From Symsagittifera roscoffensis (taxonomy: Eukaryota > Xenacoelomorpha > Acoela > Convolutidae): a stretch of 64,000 nt of DNA. Both the position numbers and the translations under genes were made by a program. The stretch is taken from positions 5,543,209 through 5,607,208 of the forward strand of contig NC_087065.1 in assembly GCF_963678635.1 (NCBI RefSeq), read 5' to 3'. Below, piece by piece: positions 34,441 to 46,273 of the stretch (the first letter of the stretch is position 1; every line of letters begins with the position of its first letter). The notes beneath the pieces were generated by a model. The model saw only the letters and a program-made list of their open reading frames with translations. It did no database searches and was not told where the DNA came from.

Positions 34441-35667
34441 GTTTATATCGTTAGTAGTCGAGAAGAAGAAAAAGGAACATGCAGCTAAGAAATAATTCCG
34501 ACGGTTGGTGTTTTCTGGATACGTTTTTTTTCAAAGTAATAAATATCTCATGGATAGTTTCCAAGTCCGTTGAAGTTACAGTTCATTTTTCCTATTTCTT
34601 TTTTAATTTTTGCTAACACTTCTCCAACCTGTTTAATTTCAAGCCAATGGAAATGAAATTAACCTTCCAGATACCACTTGCTTAGACCTATATCTCGATG
34701 GTATATCATTAGATAAGCTAACAGAAGTTTTTGATACTTTGAAAGTTTATTAAAACAAAGTCGTTTTTTTTTTCGCTCCAGCCCTTTCTCAATCATCATT
34801 GAGTTGAAATCAAATGAAAAATCAAAGAAATTTTTATAGGTAGCAAAGGTCAAATCAGTTGCTTTTCCATATTTCTGTTTTGCATAAATACACCACTTTA
34901 TTGGTAAAAGCTCATCCAGATAAAATTGTTCTTTATAACTTTCTGCATATTCTCTATTTGCAATTTCTTTAGCCCTCGACACGAAAACTATATGACAATT
35001 GTGAATGTATTTGTTTTTTATTTGACACCCAGTTGAAAAAACAGTGGAAGATAAATGCTCCGAATCAATGTCACTTGTATGCCAACTTCCCATTAAGTTC
35101 ATTTTTTGCAATTCATTATTCCACAATTTTACCATTTTTTATTACTACCTTATCGTCTAGACGTAACAGCGACGACTGCAACCGGATTGCAACCTTGGTG
35201 AGTAATTATGGTTTACATACGTTTCAGTGTTAATACATTTAAATCATGGAAAAACTCTACAGCATTCAATAGACCGTTAAAACTATGCTGGCCAAAGCTA
35301 TACTTGCTTTGTTCTATTACCCACTCCAAAAGTATGGCAGCATTCCAAGTCGAACGTACCAAAGGGCGAAAGAATGCTATTTTATGCTTTTTTCTAAACC
35401 TAAATCGGGTGAAAAATTTTTTAAGGATCCTACTTTGATTATCCGCCAGGGATCTAGAAATTTGCTACATGGGTATATGACACTTGTTAAAATCCTCAGG
35501 GGGGAGGCCACCCAAAAATTTGGATCCTCAAGTGAGGATCGTGTAATCCACCAGCAAAATTCCGGCTGACTACAAGATAATTTTGGACCCCTTAGGTGTC
35601 GGATCTTAGGCGCCCACGTCTTATCTTAGGTGATTTTGCCCCCCCCCCCTAAGTATCCCTGGCGGTC
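34441..35667. repeat. Tandem duplication, unit 2
   Basis: This is the second copy of the 1227-bp unit and carries the true right terminal repeat of the Polinton. The two units differ by scattered substitutions and small indels. Confidence 0.9.
34659..35135 (-). CDS. Unknown Polinton gene, second duplicated copy
   Basis: 158 codons from the ATG at 35135, nearly identical to the copy at 33904 in its first 110 residues. It continues past that copy's stop through LSKYQKLLLAYL and YHRDIGLSKWYLEG, and ends at a TAA where the other copy has TAC. Each copy thus carries a stop that the other lacks. The original protein was longer than either. No family was recognised. Confidence 0.5.
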   Translation of the reverse strand: MVKLWNNELQKMNLMGSWHTSDIDSEHLSSTVFSTGCQIKNKYIHNCHIVFVSRAKEIANREYAESYKEQFYLDELLPIKWCIYAKQKYGKATDLTFATYKNFFDFSFDFNSMMIEKGLERKKKRLCFNKLSKYQKLLLAYLMIYHRDIGLSKWYLEG

Positions 35668-35679
35668 CCTCATACTACT
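35418..35679 (-). repeat. Right terminal inverted repeat of the Polinton
   Basis: This is the reverse complement of 17265-17525. It ends in CTCATACTACT directly before the AATTCT duplication at 35680-35685. Confidence 0.9.
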
Positions 35680-35685
35680 AATTCT
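35680..35685. repeat. Right target-site duplication of the Polinton
   Basis: AATTCT, identical to 17259-17264. Confidence 0.85.
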
Positions 35686-35879
35686 TCATATGATATTATC
35701 AGCTTTAAATACTCTTCCAGACACAGAAAATGACGAATTGTTTCTACTTTCCATTAGATTGTTTTTTTTCCCCAGAGAATTCCTAATAACTTGCATATTT
35801 TCGTGTTCTTCTGTATCGTGATCAGCAGTGGTTATTTCCAGAAGCTCCATGCTTACTAATATCGCTAGTCAATCAATTG

Positions 35880-36603
35880 TTGGGTTTAATTTGCGTTTTC
35901 AGCAAAGATCTTACCAAGCTGTCAAGAATAAGACCTGCTGACGCAAAATTGGATTATGAAAGCTTGTTACTTTTTGTTGGCTTGCTGTTTATCAGTTGGG
36001 GGCGGACTCATAGTAATTTTGCTCGTGTTTCAAGCAAGTCCTCGCGTCTTTTTTCGGGTCCATCCAACTCCCCAACGTTCTTTAGTTTTTCGATGTTTTG
36101 TGTCCAAAGGGGGTGTCTCTTCTTTTGAGACGTTGTTTGTCTCCTCGAACATGGACATGACCTCTTCAAATTTTGGACTGCCTTCCTCTATTTCTACGGC
36201 AGATCCCAAATTGGTTGTATCGTCAGCAAAGATTCACATCGTGAAGTGAGTGGTTTTTGCTTCTGAATTGACTTTTCCCAACTGTGCGCTACCGGGCAGT
36301 TAGTTCCCTTCTAGCCATCTCCGTTCAAAGCCGACCATTTTTCCAAGTTGCTATCCTTGTTGCTTCCGTATCTTCTCTTCCCAGGCTGTTCCCATTTGTT
36401 GGTAGATGTTGAAGAGTGCTGGAGATGTCAAACAACCTTCTCTGAGGCGTCTCTCCGTCTTTACTCTTTACAAGAATGTCTGTTAGACAGTTTAGAAAGT
36501 TGCTCTTTAGCCCGTGCCTTTTCAGAATTTCCCAGAGTGTTGGCTTTAAAACTCGGGGGTATGCTTTTCCAGATCTAACAGGCGTTCTTCGGCCCTTTGC
36601 CAA
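35880..36603 (-). pseudogene. Non-LTR (LINE) reverse transcriptase fragment, middle part
   Basis: On the minus strand, LWEILKRHGLKSNFLNCL near 36540 matches the helix after the first palm motif of LINE reverse transcriptases. IFADDT near 36225 is the catalytic YADD-type motif. A following segment of about 60 codons is consistent with the thumb. The frame is broken at several places. It belongs to the same type of element as the fragment at 37045-38625 but lies downstream of that element's C-terminal part. Confidence 0.6.
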
Positions 36604-37044
36604 GTATCTCCAGTTTTTGTGTTCTCCAATTCATGAAATCCTTGTCCTCTTAGATTCTTATCACTATCTGAGTGACATCTGCAGTTGCTCTTTTTTCGCG
36701 AAGACTGCTCTGATTTCCATCTAACCTGTTGAGTGATTTCGACCAGTTTCTCAGGTGTTTTCCTAGTACCCGGGCTGGGATTCTACATATCACGGGCAAG
36801 ACGCAAACCCCCTATGTTTTTCGCGGGTCTGTCTAACCCCCTTTTAAATAGTGCAGCTATTCGGCCTAACTTGAAGCTAAAAGCTTCTTGTATTCATCAT
36901 CATCATCATAGGGCTTTCCAGGCAGCTACTGCACATTGCCCGCCGCATGAGCATCTCGAACCAAGGCTTTCCATAGCAGTTGGTTGACAGCTATTTGTTT
37001 TGTCCGGTCAAACCAGGATTTTTCCCATTTCTTTTGAGAGATTT

Positions 37045-38625
37045 TTAGGGATTTTGCGAAGGGCTGGACATCTTTCTGCACGAGTTGTCTCCAAGTAAAC
37101 TTACTGCAACCTCGTGGACGTTTCCATTTTTCAGTTTTCTCAAATTCTGGACTGCGTTTGGAATTTCATCTTGGGACATTCTCAGTACATGACCAAGCCA
37201 TTTCAGGCGTCTTCTTTGAATGTTTTGGCTGATGGAATTGCCGAGGAGGGCTCTTTCGCGTATGTTTGATCTAGACAGCTTGATTGCATTTGGTACAAAC
37301 TTTTTTGCGCATCGAGTTTCAAAGGCGTCAACGAGGCGTAGGTCAGACTTTTTTGTAGGCCATGACTCACTAGCGCAGACAAGCAGACATTGAACACAAG
37401 CGGCATAGATTTTTCGTTTTATTGATGTCAGGATATTTTTAATCCCCAAATTTTTTTGAGGTTCCGTGCATTTCCAGTGGCTTTACTTTTTCTAGCATAT
37501 GGCTCGTATGCAGATTGGGGTCTTGATTTGATGATTGCTTCCAGAATCTTGAAAGCGATGTTCAGTAATGAAATGTCTCGGTAGTTAGAGCATTTCTTGG
37601 AGTCAAATTTTTTGTGTACATGTATAATAAGCGCGTTTTTCCAGTCATTTGGGATGGTCTTCCATAATTTACTTAGGATGGCATGGAGGCAACCCACAAG
37701 CTCAGGCGGACCATATTAGAATAGTTCTGGTGGCAGGTTATCATCTCCAGAAGCTTTCCTCAACTTCAGCTTGCCGATTGCGACTCTAGTTTCGTCTTTT
37801 TTTGGTCTGTTTGTTGTGGGTTGCGGTGGGGGTCGGTTCAAGAGGCGTTTAAAGAGTTTAGCCCATTCTTCAGCTTGGCTTGTGTATCAAGGACGATTTC
37901 ATCTCGATCGTTTTTGATGGTATCACTTGTCAGCTGTTTGGTTCCTGTCAATGTTCTTATTGTGGAGTATACTCGGCGGCTGTTCCCAATTTTGTCAGAA
38001 CGTATGATGTCATCTGCGAGTGCCTCGTAATACCGGGCTTTGTCCCTTCTAACTGCCTTTTTTATCTCTTTTCTCAGGTGGCCAGGGTTTGATTAGATCC
38101 ACCACGGCTTCGTTTTTTGACAAGCTGTAAGGTTTCAGCCGAGATCCAGGCATTACGGCGGGCTTGGGATATGTGGATGCTCTTCTCGGTGGCTTCCTGC
38201 ATTGCTGACTGCAGTTTGGTCCAGTATTGGTGACATTTTTCTTCCTGAGCCTCAATTGGCAGCAATTTTTTCAGCTCGTTCTGTTATTTTTAGATACTGT
38301 TGGGTCTTTCAATTTATTCAGGTCAAGTCTTAGGGTTTTTACTCTTTTTTTGTATCTTTTCAGTTTGATTTTGAGTGTTGCTGCCACCATCTGGTGGTCG
38401 GAGTCTAGTGCCACCTCGTTTCGGATGGTCTTACAGTCAGTTATAGATGTCCTCCCTCTTTTTAGGACTATAATGAAGTGGATTTGGTTCTTCGTCATGT
38501 CATCATTCGAGTACCAGGTGGGATATGATTGTTTTTTCTTGTGGAATGTTGTATTTGATATTGTTAGATTATTTGTCACAGCAAAGTGGGCTAGTAGTTC
38601 ACCGTTTGCGTTCCGGGTTCTGTAC
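37045..38625 (-). pseudogene. Non-LTR (LINE) endonuclease-reverse transcriptase, internally deleted
   Basis: Next to the N gap, 38579-38271 encodes the end of an APE-type endonuclease (NTTFHKKK, TWYSNDDMTKNQIHFI, DSDHQMVAATLK). The linker follows, with KASGDDNLPPELF near 37740. The reverse-transcriptase start then reads TIPNDWKNALIIHVHKK and CSNYRDISLLNIAFKIL (37697-37480). It jumps to the C-terminal region with IYAACVQCLLVCASESWP and RRRLKWLGHVLRM (37449-37045), so the palm and thumb are missing. The layout fits an RTE/CR1-like LINE, but the clade is not certain. It has several frameshifts and is not functional. Confidence 0.7.
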
Positions 38626-38825
38626 NNNNNNNNNNNNNNNNNNNNNNNNNNNNNNNNNNNNNNNNNNNNNNNNNNNNNNNNNNNNNNNNNNNNNNNNNNN
38701 NNNNNNNNNNNNNNNNNNNNNNNNNNNNNNNNNNNNNNNNNNNNNNNNNNNNNNNNNNNNNNNNNNNNNNNNNNNNNNNNNNNNNNNNNNNNNNNNNNNN
38801 NNNNNNNNNNNNNNNNNNNNNNNNN
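38626..38825. other. Assembly gap of 200 N
   Basis: Exactly 200 undetermined bases, a fixed-size scaffold gap, lie between the LINE fragment and the palindromic region. ORFs drawn across it are artefacts. Confidence 0.98.
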
Positions 38826-41800
38826 AAGGCAAAGAAATGCAATTAATCTATACGAGAAAAACTGTTCCTCTTCCCCTTAAAAATCAACAAAAAACAAAGC
38901 ATACAATTCCAACTGTTACGCCAGATTAATTATTTTTAGCATTGAACCCATTTTTCTTGGGTGGATTGCATAATAGATCAGATAAACCCTCACAGATCTC
39001 AATGGAATTAATCTCGAAATTTTCGTATCAGACAATTTGAATGCATTAACAGCAAGCCTAATTTTACACATAAGATCAGAACTACTGAAAACATCAGCGC
39101 GTTAAGCTGGATACACTGAAGCAGTTCATTACAACAAAATACCTTAGATGATGCTGAACAGGAAATAAATAAGCTGTGAAAAAACATAGCTTTACATTTA
39201 TGAATAAATGACTATATTACAAACCAGTCCCGACTTGAAAACATGCCGAAAATTAAGATTTTGACAGAGCATTTTATTCTCAATCATAGAGTGTCACCTG
39301 ATTCTGAGGGTCCAATTTCATCATCCTCTGAAAGAAAGCAGTAAATAATATAAATCACCTTATGCAACTTTCATAACAAAAAATCAGACCACGATCAATT
39401 CATCCCTCCAGGCAGCATCAATTGGTCCTCACAAAGTTCTTTCGATATTCCATAAACAGAATCAAACCATAATCTAGGATCAAGATAAATTGTTTTATGC
39501 ATATAACTGTAAACTCGCCACTACCCTAGGTTTCTCATCTCATGAAGGTTCTAAATCAAACAACAAAACTAATCATGATCTTTTTTGCAACTTTTTTGTG
39601 TTGTAACCCAACTAAACAATCTGTATATTATGGTAAAGTTTTTAAAGACTTACCCCTACCACTACATTTAGCAAATATCTGGCATCAAACTATTTTTAGA
39701 TTTCACATCATCATCCCGAATCAAACCATTTTTTGATAGCGACCAACAACAAATCATTTTTTATGAAGGCTAAAGTCAACAGAAAAACAAAGAAACAAGA
39801 AACCGAAAACTCGCTTGAGCTGGTAGATAAGCACCACTGAACTACCAAAAGCATCCCAGGAGAATAAATTCGTTCTAAACACATTAAATCGATTTTATAA
39901 TTTGAGAACAAGGTTATTCTTTTGGGAAACTTTTGGTAACTCAGTGGTGTTTTTGTACCAGCTCAAGCGAGGTTTTAATTTATTTGGTTTTTTGGTTTTG
40001 TTCTTTTTGGAGCTTAAAAATGTGTGTTTTTGTTGGTCGCTAACCAAAAATAGACGTGTTCGGGACACTAATGATCAGAAATCTACTAAATATTTAAGGC
40101 CAGAAGAGGAATTTGTAGCTCTGAATCTTTGCTGAAGTTTTTGTAAGGTAACTCTTTAAAAGACTTATTACAGTAGGTTCTTCATTTTTGTGATATTGAT
40201 CTTGAAATTCCTGTTTGTAGGATAACTGTTTTGTAATTTTTTTTTGCTATTGATTGAAATCAGATTTTTCTTTAGATCCTGTGAAAAGTCTCTTTTTTGT
40301 TTATGGGGTTTTAGCGGTTTTTCTGTCACTGAGTTTTGTAAAATTTTGACTGCATGATTTGTAAGACTGTGAATGAAAACAATTGCGTTTTTGAAGTTTA
40401 AGTTTAAAAATATTACTCTGGAATTGTATTCATTGTTTTCTGTGTTTAGCGTAAAAGCTCAATCTGTGGTTTTTCCGAAATTTTAATGGTCTCAGTCTAA
40501 GTAGTTGTGGCTTCCTTGTTAGTTCACTGAGTGCAGCATCGTTCAAGTTAAGAAAAATTTTTTCTATCAGGGTATTTTGTGTTTGGAATAATTTTGAGTT
40601 GATATCTCCTTTTTGAGCTCTTTATATGTTTTTTTTATTTGTTTATAACTCTCATTTATAGCCTCAGTTAATTTGATTGGATAACATCTTCACCTGCAAG
40701 TTCGGATAATCCGTAACATAAAAATTCCTTAGTTGTTTTATAACATAAAAATGTTTTGATTAAAGTGCAGCGAATGTCATGGTTTTTATGTTGTTTGACT
40801 TAGAACCTTCTTGAGGTGAGAAACTTACGGTAATGGTGATTTGACAGTTATGTGATTAAGAAAACAATTGAAAATGATCATTCTTGACAATATGATTGAA
40901 TTCTGTTTGTCAAAAATTGAGGGCATTTTGTTAAATACGTTTTGATGCTGTTATGAGGCATGAAGTGTTCGTGGTCTGAAATTTATGTAACGAAAATGAC
41001 ATAAGGCGATTAATTATATATGTTGATTTCTTTCTGACGATGATGAAGTCGGACCTTTAGAATCAGGTGACATTCTGTGATAGAGAGAAAAATGTTCTTT
41101 CAAACTCTTGATTTTTGACAACATTTTCAAATTGGGACAGTTTTTTAACCTGTGATACAAGCAAGCATCACCGCAAACAATTATTCCTATAGTGGCAAAT
41201 GTAAAACTTTATATTTTTCCATAGTTTTTTTTAATCTTGTACCCTTAAATGTCTCTTGAATGACTTCAAGTGAAGGTCCCAGAATGTAATATTGGAGGCA
41301 GAAAGGAAAAAACTTCCATGGAAACAATAGCATTCCTCATTTTGGGTGCTTGAAGTGTTTTTCTATTTCTGTGCACTTTGGTTGGTATGCTAAAATTCTT
41401 TTTTTTGTCAGCATCGTCTAACGGGTTTTTCAGTATTGATAAGCTTCAGTGTATCCAGGCGTGAAGCCCTAATGTTTTCATTAGTTCTAGTTCTATATGT
41501 AAATTTAGTTTGTTGTTACTGCATTCAAGTTGTCTTTTACCGAGTATTCGAGATCTACTCCATTGAGAATTCAGGGGTTTATCTGATTTTTTTTTTCATT
41601 CCAGCTATAAAAGATGGGTTCATCGCTAGTTATGAATGAACTGGCGCAAAAATTGAAATGTATGGTTTGTGTTTCGTCTAGACAGATTTTTGTTGTTGCA
41701 GGTAATATGTAGATTTTGTTTGATTGTTTATTAACTTTGATTGGCGTTGAAAAGTTGATAGATGAACTTTGATGAATTGATGAAAAAAATTGCCTATCTT

Positions 41801-41890
41801 GGTGTGATCTAATATGTTGACTTAAAGGCTTGTTTTCACTGCGCGTAGGATACGCTTTTCTCGTACAGATTAATTACATTTCTTCGCTAT
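38826..41890. repeat. Large imperfect palindrome (foldback)
   Basis: The left arm, 38826 to about 39890, matches the reverse complement of about 39907-41890. Paired anchors include GCTGGATACACTGAAG (about 39108) with CTTCAGTGTATCCAG (about 41444). GTCACCTGATTCT (about 39293) pairs with AGAATCAGGTGAC (about 41060), and CTCGCTTGAGCTGGTA (about 39810) with TACCAGCTCAAGCGAG (about 39956). The spacer is only some 15 bases near 39900. The right arm is about 0.9 kb longer through insertions. The left arm is cut by the N gap, so the true palindrome may be larger. No clear coding sequence survives. Confidence 0.8.
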
Positions 41891-44149
41891 TTTTTCCTTT
41901 TTTTAATTTTTGCATATTTTTTGAGCTTTTGGTTGAGTTATAAGTGTTAATGATCTTCTGAGAATTTTGGCGGTAACATTGGCTAGGTTTATCATTGAAG
42001 TATTAGGTTGGTTGTAGCTGTGAATCGACAGGTCAGCATTGGCATGTTTGATTGAAATTTTGGATATAGTTTAGGAATAGTTGTTGAGACTTCTTTTTTA
42101 GTACTCTTTTGTTGTAGATGACATTGTTGTAGACGGAATTCAAATTGTGGAATAATTGTAGTTTAAATTGAGCGTATTTTTAAACGCTGATTTACTCATC
42201 ATTGATATGGAGATAATTTTAGTGTTTTTTTCGATGGCTTTAACTGTCTATGTTTTAGTTTAATGGCTGTATTATCAGTAAATACTAAAAGAGAATTTAA
42301 AAGATTATACTCTCATTGGTGAAGCAGATGTGCATGAAGTTGCAGTAGGTAATTTGATGAAAGATTATGTTCCCTTTGATCACCCCAAAAAAATCTAGTA
42401 TTTTTCTGCTTGTATAAAAATTGAGTCTGAACTTGCTAAATTGGTTCTATTGTATTTTTGTATATTTATAAAATTATAAATTGTTATTTAAACATGTCTT
42501 TTAAACATCTTTACAAAAAACGTGAGGTTGAACAGAATTTTTGCAAATCATCTTCTTCTGCAACTGGATTGATTTTTTTCTATAAGAGGTGAGTGGCGTA
42601 CGTAAGTGCTGTAAATCTTGATCTAAAGATCTTTTTTGTAACTGGTTAATTAATTGCTCGGAATTTCTTCTGGCTTAATTTTTTTTTGTAAATTGCCCTT
42701 CAAGATATTTGTTCTACAATTCAGTATCCGATGGTGTTCAGCTGGTAGGAGGTTAGTTTTCAGAGTTTTTCAAGTATTGTTGTCATTTTTTGTTTCTCTT
42801 TGTTACTGCTACCGAAAGTACTGCTGAGACTGTTTAGTGCTCTTCATGATAATAAATGAAAAAGTTTATTACATGTTTTTAATTGACTTTTTTAAGAGAG
42901 TTTTGATTGGCTTGTGATTCAACTATTGGTTTTTTCAGCATCAGACATTGATTGCTACAAATGATTTTGAATTTGATTTTTTTTTCTGAAAGTGTTCGCT
43001 GTTTTGTTCGAAAAACATTGTGTTGCTTTAGCAGTCGGCTTCTATACGAAAAGTGTTATTCTGAGTCGTGTTATCAATAATATGTAACTCTAATTCTCCA
43101 ATAATGATTTTTTATTTGTGTTCAAAAATGGACGCTTATTTGCCAAACGTATTTGAAAACAGACATTGAAGTTGTCATTTTTATTTTTTGAATTTGTTAA
43201 GTTTTTGAACTAAATGTCATAGTTCATGTGTGTTTAGTCCATTTTAAGGAATTTCATTTCAAGGCATGACAACCTTTATACACAGAGGCAAAGTGGAGCT
43301 TTGAACACTTGCGATACACCTCAAAAATAGCATTGAAAATTAGCAAAAAGAGATCCAGACTGACTCGCACCTAGCGCCCATGGATCATAGTCGATATTAT
43401 TGTCATTTTAAAATGTCAGTATCCATAAAATTACAAAATTGATCGATTATAATTCAATAAAAATGGATCACAATTCTAAAATTTTTTATATCAGAATAAT
43501 CAATTATAATACTTTAAAAATGAATTATAATCATAATATTTTCTTTATCATTATAACCCATTATAAACTAGAATATAATGGACTTTTGAGAAAGTTTTTG
43601 AAGAATTTTGAAATTTTTAAAAAAGTTATCTTCTTTTCTGTTCAGTGCAATTGTTACGTATTCATATAATAAACTTTCACTTTTCAGATAAAATTTTATT
43701 TACTTAAATTTTTATCTACTTTTTCAATTTGGTATTTTGACAGTTTAACAGTTTATTTAATTGTTATTTTTCACCATCTCCATAGCAAAAAGTTCCCACG
43801 TACCCTCCCACTATCCCCCTCTCTTGAACGGGGAGTGCTAAATAAGCTTGAAGGGGGAAGGAAGTTGGTTCGACGGGGGAGGGGTTGACTCAACGTAAAC
43901 TCCCTCACCTCTTTTAACAACACCCCTCCTCGTTTAAACAACCCTCTTTTGTTTACCCACCACCCTTCCAGTTTACTGAACGTGGTTGAGGGTAAAATTT
44001 GAAGGGGATGTTGTCTCGAAAAGAACTTAACCTGGGGTTTTAAACTGGGGATTGGGGTGTAAAGAGGTGGAGAGCTTACGCTGAGTAACCCTCTGCCCCT
44101 TCAATGGTTAAAAACTGAGGGCGGGGGGTTAAGACTGTATACTGGGGTG
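41891..44149. other. No gene; AT-rich, then a C/G-run block
   Basis: About 41.9-43.7 kb is AT-rich without a supported ORF. Around 43430-43570 it becomes a degenerate ATTATAAT-rich stretch. From about 43790 to 44149 the sequence changes to repeated CCCTCC / GGGGTG runs in both orientations. This looks like another decayed repeat, and it was later the insertion site of the MITE at 44150. Confidence 0.4.
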
Positions 44150-44491
44150 CAGGGGCGGACGCTTTTTTCTCTTCAGGGATTCGACCCCCTGCCGATCCAA
44201 AGGGTCCCCCCTTTGGTACTTTTTAAGAAATCCATTTTTGGTGACGGACCAAAGGGCGCCTTTGGCGCCAATACACATTAACTTTGAGGGGGAGCGCGCG
44301 TCAAAATTTTCAAAAAAGTGCTCAAAAACGGCCTTTTTGACCATTTTTTCAAAAATTTGCCTGCGGCGCACAAAATTTTACTTTTTAGTTTGGTAGTTTG
44401 GGAGAGCTCCAAAAATAAAATCAATTTGGTCGACCTACAAAAAAAAAGTCGTCGAAAGGTCCCCCTCGAGAAAATCCTACATCCGCCCCTG
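44150..44491. mobile_element. hAT-type MITE
   Basis: 342 bp with ends CAGGGGCGG and CATCCGCCCCTG. The flanks CTGGGGTG (44142-44149) and CTGGGGGTG (from 44492) agree apart from one G in a run, consistent with an aged 8-bp target duplication. It shares the GGCGCC core and AATTTGCCTGCGGCGCA segment with the copy at 10982. Confidence 0.85.
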
Positions 44492-46042
44492 CTGGGGGTG
44501 GGGTTGTATTGAGGGTTTTCAAAGTTTTTGCTTATTATAAGGGTAAGAGACCACCCACAAAATTTCTGCGAAATTACCGAACGTAGTTCTCAAAAAACAT
44601 ACTAGATATACAGGAATATATTGGATTTTTATTTCAAAAATAATCGATTTCGAAAATAGTAAATTATAATTGATTATAATGGTTTACAATGGATTAAATT
44701 TTATTTTCAAAAATAATCAATAGTTTTGACAATAAAATCGATTTTGTAGTCCAAATTTTACATCTCTAAAATTATAATGGATGGCTTTTGTATCGAAAAT
44801 CAATGTCCAAATGTTGCAAAACAAAACAAACTCTAGTAATATTCAATTTGCGAGAAACACAAGAACTGCCATTATATAAGGCATTCAAAATCATTTACCG
44901 AATTTACCTAGCGTTAACTAAACCAATGAGTCTTGGGTAAGCTTGAATTAGATTAACATAAAAGTTGAAATTTCGGGCTCTATCACGATCAAAATAATAA
45001 AAGCCTGACCCGTTTAAGTAAAAAAAATTGGGAATATATTTATAAGCCAAAATAGTAAAGTTACAGATTACAAAGTGTTTTCCAATTAAAATTAAAATAA
45101 TCTAAATATGAAAAATATGGAATTTTTGAAGTACAACTTTTTATGCCTTGACAGTAAGCCGAAAAAAAAAGTAGACAAAATTAATCCGTTGTTTCAGCAT
45201 TTAAAGAAAAACAATTTCCTTGGACTCGAACCTATAAATTATGTAACGAAGGCGTATGTTTAACTTCATAGCAAAATAAGAGACGAGTAAATGATTTCGA
45301 GATCCCATAAAAAAGCAACGTCATTTTCTTGCAGATTTAAGCAAAACTATACCGCACGGGGACAAAGCCCAGAGTCTATGCTCCGAACTTGCCTAATTCA
45401 GCTCTAGGCGAAATGAGAAGCGCCTTGAAAGGTGACGAGGTTCTACAATTATTCAATAAACTTTTATTCTTGGTGAAAAAGAGAACATGGTCTGGTTGGG
45501 AATTTCACCCATACCTGTCGCCTCGGAGAAACGTTGTTTAAATGGAAAAAAAATAATAATTCCCGATAACAACTCCATTAAGAGATCAAACTGTACGAAA
45601 TCCTCAGCAAGCGAAAATCAGATTTATTGCGGAATCCGCAACGTTTCTACTTTTCTTTGATCTTCGTTGCAGTTTCGAATCCAATAAACAACTATCTGAA
45701 ACACTGTACTGCTCAAAACCGCTCCAAAGACCGGCAACTTTGCGTAATCCTCAACAAAGTTTGTCGAATCCGCATCAAAATTTGCTCCTTTTGAAAAGTT
45801 TGTGGAACCCACACACAAACACTAAAGTTTAGGTACAGTAAAATTAATCTGTTGCGAAAATTGTTACAATTAGAAGATTCCGCAAAGTGTACGTGGAATC
45901 CGCATTTTGTTTGCGGGTTCCAGTAGCAAATATAGTTACGTCTACAAATTATTTTTTTTATATAAATTTTTTTGTGGTTAGTCAGCGAGACTGTTCAAAA
46001 GTTCAATCTGATTTACCGCGACAGTTTGAACCCACCAGCCAA
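44492..46042. other. No gene seen
   Basis: AT-rich sequence. A loosely recurring TGGAATCCGCA-like string near 45630, 45770 and 45895 may be a decayed tandem repeat that leads into the 33-bp repeat. No coding frame is supported. Confidence 0.3.
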
Positions 46043-46273
46043 ATCTCAAATGCTGAAGAAACAAACACCTTTAAGATCTCAAATACTGAAAGAATGAATA
46101 GTTTTCCAATCTCAAGCACTGAAAAAATGAACAAGTTTCAGATCTCAAATGCTTAAAAAAAGAATAATTTTCCGATCTCAAATGCTGAAAGAATGAACAC
46201 TTTTCTGGTCTCAAAAACTGACAGACTGAACACCATGCCAATCCTAGATACTCTGACTATAGAAACTCTTTGA
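46043..46273 (+). repeat. 33-bp minisatellite coding an 11-residue repeat
   Basis: Seven head-to-tail units start at 46043, 46076, 46109, 46142, 46175, 46208 and 46241, exactly 33 bases apart. In one frame they code variants of ISNAERMNTFx. The fourth unit contains a TAA and the seventh runs to a stop, so it is no longer fully open. The first three units are part of a plus-strand ORF of 89 codons from 45887. There are no spacers between units, which rules out a CRISPR-like arrangement. Confidence 0.85.

Larger units (their letters stand above)
17265..35679 (-). mobile_element. Maverick/Polinton, 18.4 kb, full length but degenerate
   Basis: The element begins AGTAGTATGAG and ends CTCATACTACT, with about 260-bp terminal inverted repeats and flanking AATTCT duplications. 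Length, 5'-AG termini, 6-bp duplications and gene content all fit the Maverick/Polinton superfamily. Recognisable genes are all on the minus strand. From right to left they are an unknown ORF, A32-type ATPase, a conserved Polinton protein, integrase, minor capsid, major capsid, adenain-like protease, an unknown protein and protein-primed DNA polymerase B. Most genes carry a stop or frameshift, so this copy is probably inactive. The right end holds a 1.23-kb tandem duplication that includes most of the terminal repeat. Confidence 0.92.

Noticed and set aside
38227-38929. ORFs across the N gap
   Set aside because: They exist only because undetermined bases contain no stop codons.
46043-46273. 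Regular 33-bp repeats as a CRISPR array
   Set aside because: Units are head-to-tail with no spacers, code an 11-residue repeat, and lie in an animal genome.
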